Below are positions 53,859-64,000 of a DNA stretch of 64,000 nucleotides, piece by piece. Location of the stretch: the NCBI GenBank assembly GCA_963978545.1, contig OZ021732.1:45456059-45520058 (forward strand). The letters are read 5' to 3'. Source of the DNA: Linyphia triangularis (taxonomy: Eukaryota; Arthropoda; Arachnida; Araneae; Linyphiidae). A model generated the notes under the pieces. That model was not told where the DNA came from. It searched no databases and saw only the letters and a list, made by a program, of their open reading frames with translations. The position numbers and the translations under genes are program-made. Positions within the stretch are counted from its first letter, which is position 1. Each line of letters starts with the position of its first letter.

Positions 53859-54089
53859 ATTTCTAAGCAGATCGTACTATAAGGTTTAAAATCAACGAGC
53901 TTTTGGGTTTGATTAAACAACCGAGGAGATAGGTTGTAGTTTTCGAGATTTCCTACATCGATTTCCGATAATTCCTAACCTCAAACTCGAAAACATCGCA
54001 TATTTTTCGATAATTGGTTAATATCTATATGCTAATTTCATTAAGTTAAGACATTCCAAGATGTGTAATGTAAATTAAAATAAATTGTG

Positions 54090-54359
54090 ATGGGACAGTC
54101 ACTAAAAAATCGCATTCAGTCCCAAGCCCAACAGTTACAGATGAAAAACATGTACAATTTGACGGCATTTTATGACTCTCTTTTGAGGTTGACGACATAT
54201 TACGATAAAACCCCTGACAATTCAGAATATTTAAAAACAAAACATAAGGTCAGGTTGGCGACAAATTCAGTGGGAAAACTTGTCACGAAATATCCAATTT
54301 TTAATCCGATATCTTTAGTTGCAGTCATAATTAGAACTTGCTTATTGTGCAAAGTATGA
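54090..54359 (+). CDS. Small open frame, 89 aa, unknown
   Basis: MGQSLKNRIQSQAQQLQMKN opens an uninterrupted frame that ends in TGA at the edge of a MITE. The N-terminal half is polar and Gln/Lys-rich. The C-terminal end (NPISLVAVIIRTCLLCKV) is hydrophobic enough for one membrane segment. Base composition is less AT-rich than the surroundings. It starts about 230 bp from the divergent minus-strand frame at 53858. I do not recognise the protein. It may be a small gene, part of a spliced gene, or chance. Confidence 0.3.
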   Translation: MGQSLKNRIQSQAQQLQMKNMYNLTAFYDSLLRLTTYYDKTPDNSEYLKTKHKVRLATNSVGKLVTKYPIFNPISLVAVIIRTCLLCKV

Positions 54360-54579
54360 GTGCCGCCAGGTATTTACAAGCAAGTGCACTTGCATCTTAC
54401 TGCTTTCGAAAATTACAGAAAAAGTAGATAAGTAACCTAATTTACAGAAATAAAAAAGTCTATTACAGGCATTTCATACATTTTAACAGAAATTTAATAC
54501 ATAGCTTTTATCATTTCATTAGGAATGTAAATAATCTCCCCCCCCCCCCCCTCTGTAAAAAATCCTGTCGGCGCCCATG
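54356..54579. mobile_element. MITE of the CATGGGYGC family, third copy
   Basis: It starts TGAGTGCCGCCAGGTATTTA and ends AAATCCTGTCGGCGCCCATG, whose complement CATGGGCGCCGACAGGATTT matches the family's terminal repeat. An internal GTGCACTTGCAT block is shared with 53451-53710. A poly-C run occupies the right part. Confidence 0.65.
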
Positions 54580-54631
54580 AAAGAAAGTACTATATCATTA
54601 CTATAATACTAAGGAAACAACACTATTAGGT

Positions 54632-54843
54632 TTAACCCTTTGCACTCCAGTGGCGCCTCTCAGGCGCCACACGATTGGATGCCAAACCAAGAGAAGACCA
54701 TTAGGTATGATGCTGAAATTCGATGCAAGGCCAATGACTGTGTTTAGTTTCTATGAAGCAAATCCATAAACACCAGCCGAACCTAAAATGTCTCGAGTTG
54801 CTGATTCCTCCGCGCGAAAAAGGCCTGGAGTGCAAAGGGTTAA
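54632..54843. mobile_element. piggyBac-type MITE, copy 2
   Basis: TTAACCCTTTGCACTCCAGT at the left and GGAGTGCAAAGGGTTAA at the right give CCCTTTGCACTCC inverted repeats of about 13 bp with intact TTAA on both sides. Relative to copies 1 and 3 it is inverted: the GATTCCTCCGCGCGAAAAAG block is at the right. Confidence 0.88.
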
Positions 54844-56311
54844 TGTTACATATTCTACTACTGTACGAACAAACTAATCCCAACGCGATCTTTCATTTGA
54901 CATTGCACATGTGTTGATAGCATTTTTAGTTTAGTGTAGGAATGCTGACTTCAACGTAGATTGGAAGAGCGTTTGTATAAGCCAGGGGGATCGGCGGATT
55001 TTTGTGTGCTAAGAGCCAAACATTCAATAATCAGAATCTCAATTTTTAAAGAGCTGCAAAATTAATATCAGCATTATCAATATGAGCTTTTTAACTAAGA
55101 AATATTTTATTACATAATATTTGTACGATATAAAAGCCAGTACAATTAACACATATTCTAAAAGAAGAAAAAAAATAGTTGGATGGGTGTCGGGACATTT
55201 TTTTATTTATTAAATTAAAAAAAAAATGTAAATATTATTTTTATATATATATATATATTTTCAATCAAGTCCTTGTGATAGGCTAAACTAATAAACAATT
55301 AATAATCAATTTTATTACATAAATTAACTTATAAAATAAAAACAAATGGGGAAGGGATTGGAAAATTTAACTTTTTACTTAGTTCACTTATCAGTTGGGA
55401 ATCTTTGCTCTATCAGTATAGTTATATACGTAAAAAAATTATTTGGAATTATGATTATTTGGTTACTAAGAAATAAAGTATGAAAAAAATCTAAAATCTA
55501 TTTCACTTATAATTTATTTTTTGAAATTACGTTTCCACGTAGCGGAGGGGACTGTTGCGGTGGCGACATGATGGCCGTTTCGTACCAAGCATGCAAAATT
55601 ACAATTTGCACTTTAAAACATTAGTTTTCCTTCAAAAGCATTATTTGTGGATATTGACTACACATTCTGGAAATTAATGATTGAATTTGTTTTGTCATCA
55701 AATGTTAGTTCAGCCAAGTTTTGCATGACTTGTGAATGGTAGATTCAACTCCGGTTTTCCTTTTCATCAGGGAGAGCAAACATTGTTTCTGATTCATTAC
55801 ATATTTTGAAAAATAAATATCACTTTAACATTTCTTTTTTTCAATTACAGTAACCTGAGCCACACATAAACTGTCCTTATTTCTAACTGTTTAACGAGAT
55901 TGCTCTATTGCAGGTGTGATTTTGATGTAAAACCTAACTTATATTATCTTTTTCGCACAAGCATGGTGAATTTGACAATTGATTATTTTTTCTTCTTCTG
56001 TAAGTGTAAACGGAAAATAAATCAAAATTATTAATCTTTATTATAAAGGTTTAGAAGTTACGAAGTCACATAATGAAGTGTGCAAGGCACAGATTACTGC
56101 ATCTTCTGCCGTCGACTTTTGAGATGTGCCCCATGCACAATTAAGCATTAATTCGTCCTTTGTAACATGGGCAAGGCACCATGGAGGGTGCAACAACTCC
56201 TTGGCTTTTGAAAATTAAAATAAAATTGGAAAAAACGTGTAAATTTCAAGGGAAAAAAGCACATATACGCAATATTTAAATTTCGGTTCAATGTTGCAAT
56301 CCGTATCTTTT
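54844..56311. other. Interval between two piggyBac-type MITEs
   Basis: AT-rich, with a (TA)n run near 55242-55258. A small GC-rich island at 55537-55600 (GTAGCGGAGGGGACTGTTGC) is of unknown nature. No gene is recognised. Confidence 0.5.
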
Positions 56312-56538
56312 TTAACCCTTTGCACTCAAAGCCTTTTTCGCGCGAAGGGATCAGCAACTCGAGGCATTTTTGGTTCGATTGGCGGTTACGGATTTGCTTT
56401 ATAGAAACTAAACACAGTCATTGGCCTTGCATCGAATTTTCACTTAACTTAGTGAATCATCAAACTTAGTGGTCCTCTCGATCTGCGGCATTCAATCACG
56501 TGGCGACTGAGAGGCGCCGCTCGAGCGCAAAGGGTTAA
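56312..56538. mobile_element. piggyBac-type MITE, copy 3
   Basis: It starts TTAACCCTTTGCACTCAAAG and ends CTCGAGCGCAAAGGGTTAA, with intact TTAA at both edges. It is in the same orientation as the copy at 36310 and shares CAGTCATTGGCCTTGCATCG and the GAGAGGCGCCGCTCGAGCGC block with it. Confidence 0.88.
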
Positions 56539-56867
56539 TATTATTTCGTTTTTAATAATTGAGTAAATTACTGCAATTGAGAGGTGGTTTCCAGTTGCCA
56601 GTTGACTAATATTTTTGGAGATTGGGTAACAGAACTATTTCTTCCTTTTATTGAATAATAATTTATAAGTGTTTTTCTCAATTCCTAGAAATTTTTTTTA
56701 TTTTTTTTTATTAATCACTAGACATGAGATATCTATTTTTATAATTCAATCCAGCATTCCCTATACTGCTTTTGTGTTTCATTTTTGATTTTTTTGTTAT
56801 TTTTCTAACTTGGAAGAAATAAAATATTACTCTGTTGTATTGTTTGTTTGTGTTGTGTTCAAGTCTG

Positions 56868-57360
56868 CGGAGGGCTAATTAACCCGCTTGACGTCATCCA
56901 ATAGAGTTGAAACTTGGCAGATCGATTTGATGTCCATGACAATGCATTCTTTCGCTGTTACTATCACAAAAAGACCGTTTTTACCCACACTTCTACTGTC
57001 ACTTCGGATGACTAATTAAAACACTTGCCTTCATCCAATCGAGCTGAAACTTTAAAGTTGGTAGATATATTCAATGTAAATTTTTTCTATCAAATTTTAG
57101 GTCTGTCACTAAAAGGTCGGTTTTACGCACTATAGCCTTACGTTCGACTTATCTGCTTTTATTCACGTCCTATTATCCAAACACCAAGCGTAATTTATAC
57201 ATATACAATTTGGTGATATTCAGTGACTGAAACTTTCCCCTGTTAAGGTTGGCGAGGCAAAATCTTCGGAAAGGTAATTAACCCACTTGCTGTCATCCAA
57301 ACGACATGAAGCTTGGCAGATAGACCCGCTGTGGATGGCAATACTTTCAAACTAGCTGAA
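56868..57360. repeat. Degenerate tandem units, left part of a complex repeat
   Basis: Blocks of the type TTAACCCGCTTGACGTCATC then GAAACTTGGCAGAT recur near 56878, 57014 and 57278, with AAAAGACCGTTTTTAC echoed by AAAAGGTCGGTTTTACGC. The stretch runs into GAATACCCGTGCTGCGCTAC at 57358 and seems to belong to the same large repeat structure as the array to its right. Confidence 0.45.
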
Positions 57361-57554
57361 TACCCGTGCTGCGCTACGAAATTTTACCATTAACATTTTA
57401 CCATTACCATTAGCATAGCGATCAAAAGACATTCACGTATTCTACATTTCAGACGTTTGCACCCATTTCGATCCCGACAAATTGATTTATCAAAATAGAA
57501 ACTTTCCTTTGTTGACAATTTTAAGGAAATTTATAATTGTGAATACTATATTGG

Positions 57555-57674
57555 TTGGTTGGTTGTATTCAGATTATCTGGCGCCGTCAGCAACACGAGG
57601 GCTATAATGCGCCGAAACATTTCGTCATTTAACAAACCAACATACATTTACAAACACCCATGCCTAACACGGGA
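57555..57674 (-). mobile_element. 5'-truncated tRNA-derived SINE (family 1)
   Basis: The body matches the tail two-thirds of 48123-48302. It stops at GCCTAACACGGGA, just before the B-box region, so the tRNA head is missing. The exact 15-bp duplication TGAATACTATATTGG lies at 57540-57554 and 57675-57689. Confidence 0.9.
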
Positions 57675-57939
57675 TGAATACTATATTGGAAAGAGGTATT
57701 TGAATATCCCTCGTTTAGAACGTTTAATTCCCTTCGGACCCTTTTAATTACGTAATCGAGATTGAAATAGTTTATTGTGTTTATGTTTGCTCTTTGTTCT
57801 AAATTTCGAAGTAGTAGCTGTATTGGAATTGAGACATTAAAATAATCCTCGTATAGTTTCAATGTGGCGTCGACTTTTCATCCCTTAAAAATTCATTAAT
57901 CGATATTGGAATAACTTTTTTTTTTTTTTAAATTTGTCC

Positions 57940-59675
57940 TTTTAACATTTGCACCAAATATCAGAATTATGACTACATTGGAAGAGGAACATTCGGATAT
58001 CCCTCGTTTGGAACATTTAACCCCTTTTCGACTCCATAAAGTAGGTTAATCGAGAACAGAATAGCTTACTTTTTCTAGGTTTATCTTTTTTGACATTTGT
58101 ACCAATTTTCAAAGTTGTGACCAAATGGGAAGTGGGACATTCGAATATCTCTCTTTTGGAACGTTAAACGCCTTTTCCAACCCTTAAGTGGGTTAATCGA
58201 GATCGGAATGGCTTACTTTTCTATGTTTATCTTGATTGGCATTCATACCAATTTTAAGAATTGCGACGAAATGGGAAGTAGAATGTTCGAATATCCCTCG
58301 TTTGGAACGTTTAACACCTTTTCGACCCCTAAGCGTGGATTAACCGAGATCGGAATAGCTTGCTTATTCTATGTTTATTTTTGTTGACATTTGCCCCAAT
58401 TTTCAGAATTGTGACTATATGGAGAGTGGGATATTTGAGTTTGGAACGTTTAACTCCTTTTCCACCCCTTAAGTGGGTTAATCAAGCTCGGAATAGCTTA
58501 ATTTTTCTATGTTTGTCTTTGTTGACATTTGTGCCTATTTTCAGAGTTGTGACCAAATGGGAAGTGGTACATTCGAATATCCCTCCTTTGGAACGTTTAA
58601 CTCCTTTTCCACCCCTTAAAATGGGTTAACCTAGGTCGGAATAGAATGCTTTTCTATTTTGCTTTTCTATTTTTACCATTGTTGATATTTGTGCCGATTT
58701 TCAGAGTTGTGACCAAATGGGAAGTGGGATATTCGAATGTCAACCGTTTGGAACGTTTAACCCCTTTTCAACCCCTTAAAGTGGGTTAATCGAGATCGGA
58801 GTAGCTTACTTTTTCTATTTTTACCATTGTTGATATTTGTGCCGATTTTCAGAGTTGTGACCAAATGGAAAGTGGGATATTCGAATGTCCCTCGTTTGGA
58901 ACGTTTAACCCAGTTTTTTCGACCCCTTAAAATGGGTTAATCGAGATCGGAGTAGCTTACTTTTTCTATTTTTACCATTGTTGATATTTGTGCCGATTTT
59001 CAGAGTTGTGACCAAATGGGAAGTGGGATATTCGAATGTCCCCGTTTGGAACGTTTAACCCCTTAAAGTGGGTTAATTGAGATCGGAGTAGCTTACTTTT
59101 TCTATTTTTACCATTGTTGATATTTGTGCCGATTTTCAGAGTTGTGACCAAATGGGAAGTGGGATATTCGAATGTCCCCCGATTGGAACGTTTAACCCCT
59201 TTTCGACCCCTTAAAGTGGGTTAATCGAGATCGGAGTAGCTTACTTTTTCTATTTTTACCATTGTTGATATTTGTGCCGATTTTCAGAGTTGTGACCAAA
59301 TGGAAAGTGGGATATTCGAATGTCCCTCGTTTGGAACGTTTAACCCAGTTTTTTCGACCCCTTAAAATGGGTTAATCGAGATCGGAGTAGCTTACTTTTT
59401 CTATTTTTACCATTGTTGATATTTGTGCCGATTTTCAGAGTTGTGACCAAATGGGAAGTGGGATATTCGAATGTCCCCGTTTGGAACGTTTAACCCCTTT
59501 TCGACCCCTTAAAGTGGGTTAATCGAGATCGGAATAGCTTACTTTTTCTATTTTTACCATTGTTGATATTTGTGCCGATTTTCAGAATTGTGAGTATGTG
59601 GGAAGTGGGAGAATTAGTGATGAGTGAGTGAGTCAGTGAATGAGTGAGGGCTTTGCCTTATATATAGAGAGATAA
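57940..59675. repeat. About 12 tandem units of about 147 bp, with higher-order structure
   Basis: The block CCGATTTTCAGAGTTGTGAC recurs near 57955, 58102, 58250, 58398, 58534, 58694, 58843, 58993, 59123, 59279, 59429 and 59576. The left units are more divergent than the right ones. A CCAGTTTTTTCGACCCC variant occurs at 58909 and again 435 bp later, so a three-unit block has been duplicated. The array ends in GAGTGAGTGAGTCAG followed by GGGCTTTGCCTTATATATAG, which looks like the end of a transposon carrying it. Confidence 0.85.
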
Positions 59676-59921
59676 GTTTTGATGGCAAAAAAAAAAAAAA
59701 AAAGTTAGTAAATAGTTTGGAATGGACGTTTTTTTCGTAGTGTTCAAACACTATGAATATTAGATCTGAGCTCAAAAAGTTACAATTGCACCTGAAAATT
59801 GGCAATGCATATAAAAAGGATAAAGGATTTACGTTAAAAACTTTGTTTTATGGGTTATTTATTGTCTCTCCTGATTCTTTTGTTCGAAACACTGTTATTT
59901 GAATACCACGAGAGCTACTTC

Positions 59922-59926
<5 letters not shown>

Positions 59927-59962
<36 letters not shown>
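59927..59962. repeat. (TA)n microsatellite
   Basis: About 17 TA repeats directly abutting the retrotransposon LTR. The insertion probably used TATA-rich DNA, which hides the target duplication. Confidence 0.9.
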
Positions 59963-59966
<4 letters not shown>

Positions 59967-60181
59967 GAGATGAGTGTACTGGCAGGGAGAAAGTGACGAG
60001 ACGTTGAATTGGCCTCTTATTTTATTAAGTAGTTTGATATTGAGAGAGCATAGCGCGCGCGTGCATCATGCGCGGCAGTTATACAGGAAGTGTTCGATTT
60101 AGAGTTTATACAGTGCTTCCGGTTCATCTCGCCAGAGGGCGCTGCCACAATGATAGGGGAGAATGACTGTTGGTTCCCACA
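59963..60181 (-). mobile_element. 3' LTR of a Ty3/gypsy retrotransposon, 219 bp
   Basis: The ends are TGTGG...CCACA. Read on the minus strand it has a TATA-like CTGTATAAACTC near 60110 and AATAAAATAAGAGG near 60025, in the right order for promoter and poly(A) signal. It lies about 220 bp beyond the pol stop. A purine-rich GAGGACGAGGAAG (complement of 60200-60212) just inside may be the polypurine tract. The partner LTR is outside the window, so the boundaries are not confirmed. Confidence 0.7.
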
Positions 60182-60404
60182 ACTCGGTCATCCTGACAAC
60201 TTCCTCGTCCTCGAGGACTAGTGTAGAGCTAAATACTATGATTAAATGGTTAACTGAAATGAAAAAACATGTAAAGTAATTGAAATTAAAAGAAGAAAAC
60301 ATTTATATACAGTTTGTTCAGGACACTAAAAGATTGGAACTAAAGTCCTGAAAAGTAAAATTTGTTAAGTTCAGTTTGACAGTCCAATTTGGAAAGAGTC
60401 AAAG

Positions 60405-63400
60405 TTAATGTTTAGACCAAGGTTTCATGTGGTCTGCAGCAGATGATGTAATATTTGGTCCTTCATGTTGACCTACTTTGACTACCTCATATCTATCATT
60501 TCCTTTCACAACTGTCACTTTATAAGGTCCTAAGAACTTTGGTCGCAGTTTCAAGCCTGTTCCGAACTGAGTTCTTTGTATTGCCACCATATCGTTGACT
60601 TTGTAAAGGTGCGGCTTCTTTCTTTTGCGGTTAAACTGCTGACGGTTCTCCTGTTGTATTTTCAAGATGTTGTTCTTCGCTTCTTCTCTCATGTTGTCTC
60701 TGTCTTGTATGGTGCTTCTTATGTACTCATCATCAAGTATTTCTTTAATTTTCATATCTTCCTTATTCTTCATCTTTACGCCAATCATTAGTTCAAAAGG
60801 TGTATACTTTGTGCTTCGTGAAGTAGAGCTGTTGATAATTCTTTGGACTTCAGGAACGAATTTGTACCATTTGGTAGGGTCTTCTGCAGCAAGTTTTGCT
60901 AGAACAGGAATCAGTATAGAATGTATTCGTTCAATCTGTCCATTTCCTCGGGGAATTCCGGTTGCTATTTGGACATGCTCTATCTCCTCTTCTCGGCAGT
61001 ACTCTTGAAAATTTATTGATTGGAATGCTGATCCTCGGTCGGAAATAATTCGGGATGGGTTGCCAAAAACATTCTGTTGTAATTTTAATTTATCCAATGC
61101 ATCTTTTGCTGATGTAGATTTGACAGGATAAAACCATGTAAATTTAGAGAAAGAATCAACCACTGTGAATATATGATTATAATTTTTGTGGGTAGAAATA
61201 AGTGGTCCAATAAAATCGATATGAAAAGTGTTGAGAGGAATACTGTCTTTTGGTATTGGATGCAATAGACCTTCAGGCTTTCCACGTTTCCTGTTGTAGA
61301 GTATGCAATCGATGCAGTTAGCTATTACTGTTTCTATTTGTTTTCTTGCCTTGGGTATGTAGTAATCACGTCTTAAGACTTCTTCGGTTTTTGCTATTGA
61401 AAAATGACCTTTGTTGTGTATTTCTCGGATAATTTCTTTCTGCATATCTTCGGGTACGACGAGTAGTTCTCTTCCTTTCTCGTATTTGTATAAGATTCCT
61501 TGTTTCAATAGGTAATCGTTGTGTTCACCACGTTCAGTTAAACTTTTTATTGTTTTTATGTGATCGTCTTCGGATTGCGCTGCCCTGATCCTAGTTGTGA
61601 CTTCAGCGTGAGAGCGTGTTATTGCCAATACTGTGTTTCGGCTAAGAGCATCCACATGAGGCATTTTCTTTCCTGCACGATGTATTACTTCATAATCGAA
61701 TTCTTCGAGCAATAATGCCCATCTTGCTATTTTCGGAGTAAGGTCTTTCTTTTCCATCGTCTTCTGGAAAGCGGCACAATCTGTAACTATCTTAAATTTG
61801 GATCCAAGCAAATAGTTTCGGAATTTTTTCACAGCTTCAATGATTGCTAAGACTTCTAGTTCATAACTACAGTACTTTTCTTGTGTAGGTGATGTCTTTT
61901 TGCTCATGTAGTAGATTGGATGTAGATTACCACTATCAGCTTGTTGAAGAAGTATAGCTGCTAGACCATAGGCACTTGCGTCGGTATGTAGTTCTAAGGG
62001 TTCCCCTTGTTTGTAGATACGTAGTACTGGTTTTTGTGATAAAAGTTCTTTCAATTTAATGAAGGCTTCTCTTTGTCGCACTCCAAATTGAAATTTAGTG
62101 TTTTGTCGAAGAATGTCACTCAATGGCTTAGCTATTGCAGCATAGTTGTGTATAAATTTTCGAAAGTATCCTGAAAGACCTAAGAAACTTTGTATTTGTT
62201 TTACAGTCTTTGGTTCAGGAAATCTTTGTACGGCTAGTGTTTTAGATGGTGACGGCTGAACGGTACCATTTTCTATTATATAACCTAAAAATTCTATTCT
62301 TCGTTTTAAAAATTGACATTTTTTAAAATTAAATTCCAAGCCATATTCTGAAGCTACCTTGAATACTTTTTCTAATTTCTCTAATCCCTCTTCTTCTGTC
62401 CGAGATGAGACAATAAAATCGTCTACGAATAGAATAACCACAGAATCCCGTAGAAGGTCGCGGAACACGGTGTTGATGTACCTTTGAAAAATAGCGGAAG
62501 ATACGCAAAGACCATATGGAGTTTTTAAAAATTCATAATGAGAATTACAGGTACTAAACGCAGTGTATTTTGTACTATTCTTATTTACCGGGATTTGTAA
62601 GAAACTGCTCTTCAGGTCAAGACTACTGAAAATATTTGAATCTTGCAATTTATCAATAACATCTGGTATTAATGGCAAAGGATACCTGTCCGGAACTATT
62701 TTCTTATTTAATTTTCTATAATCGCAACATAAACGATGAGATCCATCTTTTTTCCGTACTAAAACAATCGGTGAACTATACGGACTAAATGATTCTTTAA
62801 TAATATTTTGCTTAAGCCAAAGTTCTACTTGCTCATCAATAATTTTCTGTTCAGGAACTGGAAAACGTCTACTTCTAATACATATAGGAATTTCGTCTGT
62901 TAAAATAATATTCATTTCAATTCCCGTACTTTTAATTTTATTCGGCATGTAACCCTCAATCAAATGAGTCAATCTTCTCTTTTTATCTAAGTCCCGAATG
63001 TGGGTTAAATCTATTTCATTTAAATGTATGGAAAAAACGGTTTTAGATAAACAATGTTCAAATATATCTGCTTCATTAGTACTTACAACAGCGATGTTAT
63101 TTGGAGTAATAAATTTATTTTCAGTCGAATCATCACTTTTATTTTCTGGGATGACTGACATATCACACGCTAATAAATCAGACTCACTTACTTCATTCGT
63201 TTCGAATAGTATTGGAAGAAAAAAATCATGCTCATCTCCAACTGCGGTTGCTTTTTTATTTATGTGTTCGAGTTTCTTCGGAGTATAATTTATAGCGTTT
63301 TGATACTCTTCTTGTGGCGAGAAATTTGTTTCTAATTTGTTACTGGGATATGTTAAAATCTTTTCTGCATTTGATTCGTTTTGTTTATTATTTATGCCAC

Positions 63401-64000
63401 TTGGAATTTGTGATGACGATTGCAGAATTTCATCAGTAGAGATAAAAGGATGAATTTTGGGCAAGATTTGATTTACGTCTACATTTTTTATTTCGTTAGT
63501 AAAAATATCTGGAGTCTCTTTGACTTCGTGAAAGAGTTCATTAGATTGCCTGGGCCGATCTGTGCCTTGCGCGAAAGGATTGATTTGACCTTGACATGTG
63601 CGCAGTTCTAATAAGACATTGGGAGGAATAATTAGGTCAGCATATAGTACTTCACAGATAGCAGCGGTTATTGTTAATTGATTTTGAGGATTTTGAGGTA
63701 GTGCAAGTTTTATTTTTGCAAGTTTTGCATCAACCTCATTTCCGAATGCACCTGTTAAGGATACTGTACCCTCGAATATTGTTGTGGCTGGTAAATAATT
63801 AGCTTTCAAACATACGAAAGAAGTTCCACTGTCAATTAGCGTATTAACAACGATATCATTTACCAAAACATTTTCGTAGTGTAGCTCATTAATAATTTCA
63901 TTACGTTGTATAATTTTGTTTGTTTCGATTTCACACACAGGGTTATTTGCTGAATTTGAATTATTATTTCTAGGACTATTTTCGTTTCTTGACATATTTC
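60405..64000 (-). mobile_element. pol: Ty3/gypsy pol polyprotein, at least 1,196 codons, unbroken, open at window edge
   Basis: Domains in order from the Met at 63995, in residue numbers: an aspartic protease with LIDSGTS (Asp55); reverse transcriptase (about 370-560) with DYRKLN, LKTPYGL and FVDD (523-526); RNase H with HTDASAYGL (Asp672) and DALSRN; integrase with an H-x4-H and C-x2-C zinc motif, a catalytic Asp927, Asp986 (SDRGSAF) and Glu1022 (GNGQIER), a DD35E spacing; then a chromatin-end module with KFLGPYKV. The protease-RT-RH-IN order and the GPY motif are diagnostic of Ty3/gypsy. No stop or frameshift interrupts it. The frame continues past the Met at 63995 to the edge, so the true start, gag and the 5' LTR are out of view. 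The intact frame suggests a recent, possibly active copy. Confidence 0.95.

Noticed and set aside
60576..61008. Plus-strand open frames opposite the gypsy pol gene
   Set aside because: They are complementary-strand shadows of the conserved pol frame.
59963..64000. An endogenous retrovirus with an envelope gene
   Set aside because: Between the pol stop and the 3' LTR only about 220 bp remain, so no env gene is present in this part. The domain order is that of a Ty3/gypsy retrotransposon.

Overview
This is a eukaryotic, AT-rich window. It holds two intron-rich genes lying tail to tail, embedded in mobile-element debris, with a retrotransposon at the right edge. The two proteins, the intron sizes and the mix of tRNA-derived SINEs, mariner/piggyBac/hAT-type remnants and Ty3/gypsy sequence suggest an arthropod. 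A spider or other chelicerate is my guess, but nothing in the window proves it. I see no bacterial-type operon, no CRISPR array and no new multi-gene system.

The plus strand from 2,894 to 39,906 carries a complete white-type ABCG half-transporter. It has 18 coding exons with GT-AG introns, and all phases join into one 645-residue frame: an N-terminal ATPase followed by a membrane domain. Introns vary from about 0.1 to 11.4 kb and hold most of the mobile elements. These include a 108-bp tandem array, several MITEs, SINEs with target-site duplications, a palindromic mariner remnant, a 725-bp hAT-type element with an exact 8-bp duplication, and a degenerate reverse transcriptase.

The minus strand from 52,052 down to 44,319 carries the last four coding exons of isopentenyl-diphosphate delta-isomerase (IDI1), about 180 residues, with the catalytic Cys and Glu motifs. 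Its 5' coding exon or exons were not found; they may lie in 53-60 kb unrecognised or beyond the window. The 4.4 kb between the two stop codons shows only 3'-UTR-like sequence with candidate poly(A) signals. The two genes converge but are not functionally related as far as can be told: pigment-precursor transport versus isoprenoid synthesis.

From 53 to 60 kb is repeat-rich intergenic or 5' sequence: MITEs, two piggyBac-type elements, a truncated SINE and a 1.6-kb array of about 147-bp units with a 435-bp higher-order duplication. From 59,963 to the window end is the 3' half of a Ty3/gypsy retrotransposon on the minus strand. It has a 219-bp LTR and an unbroken 1,196-codon pol frame (protease, RT, RNase H, integrase) still open at the edge.

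Exon boundaries come from splice consensus plus reading-frame continuity plus family similarity known from memory. No alignment or transcript data were available.
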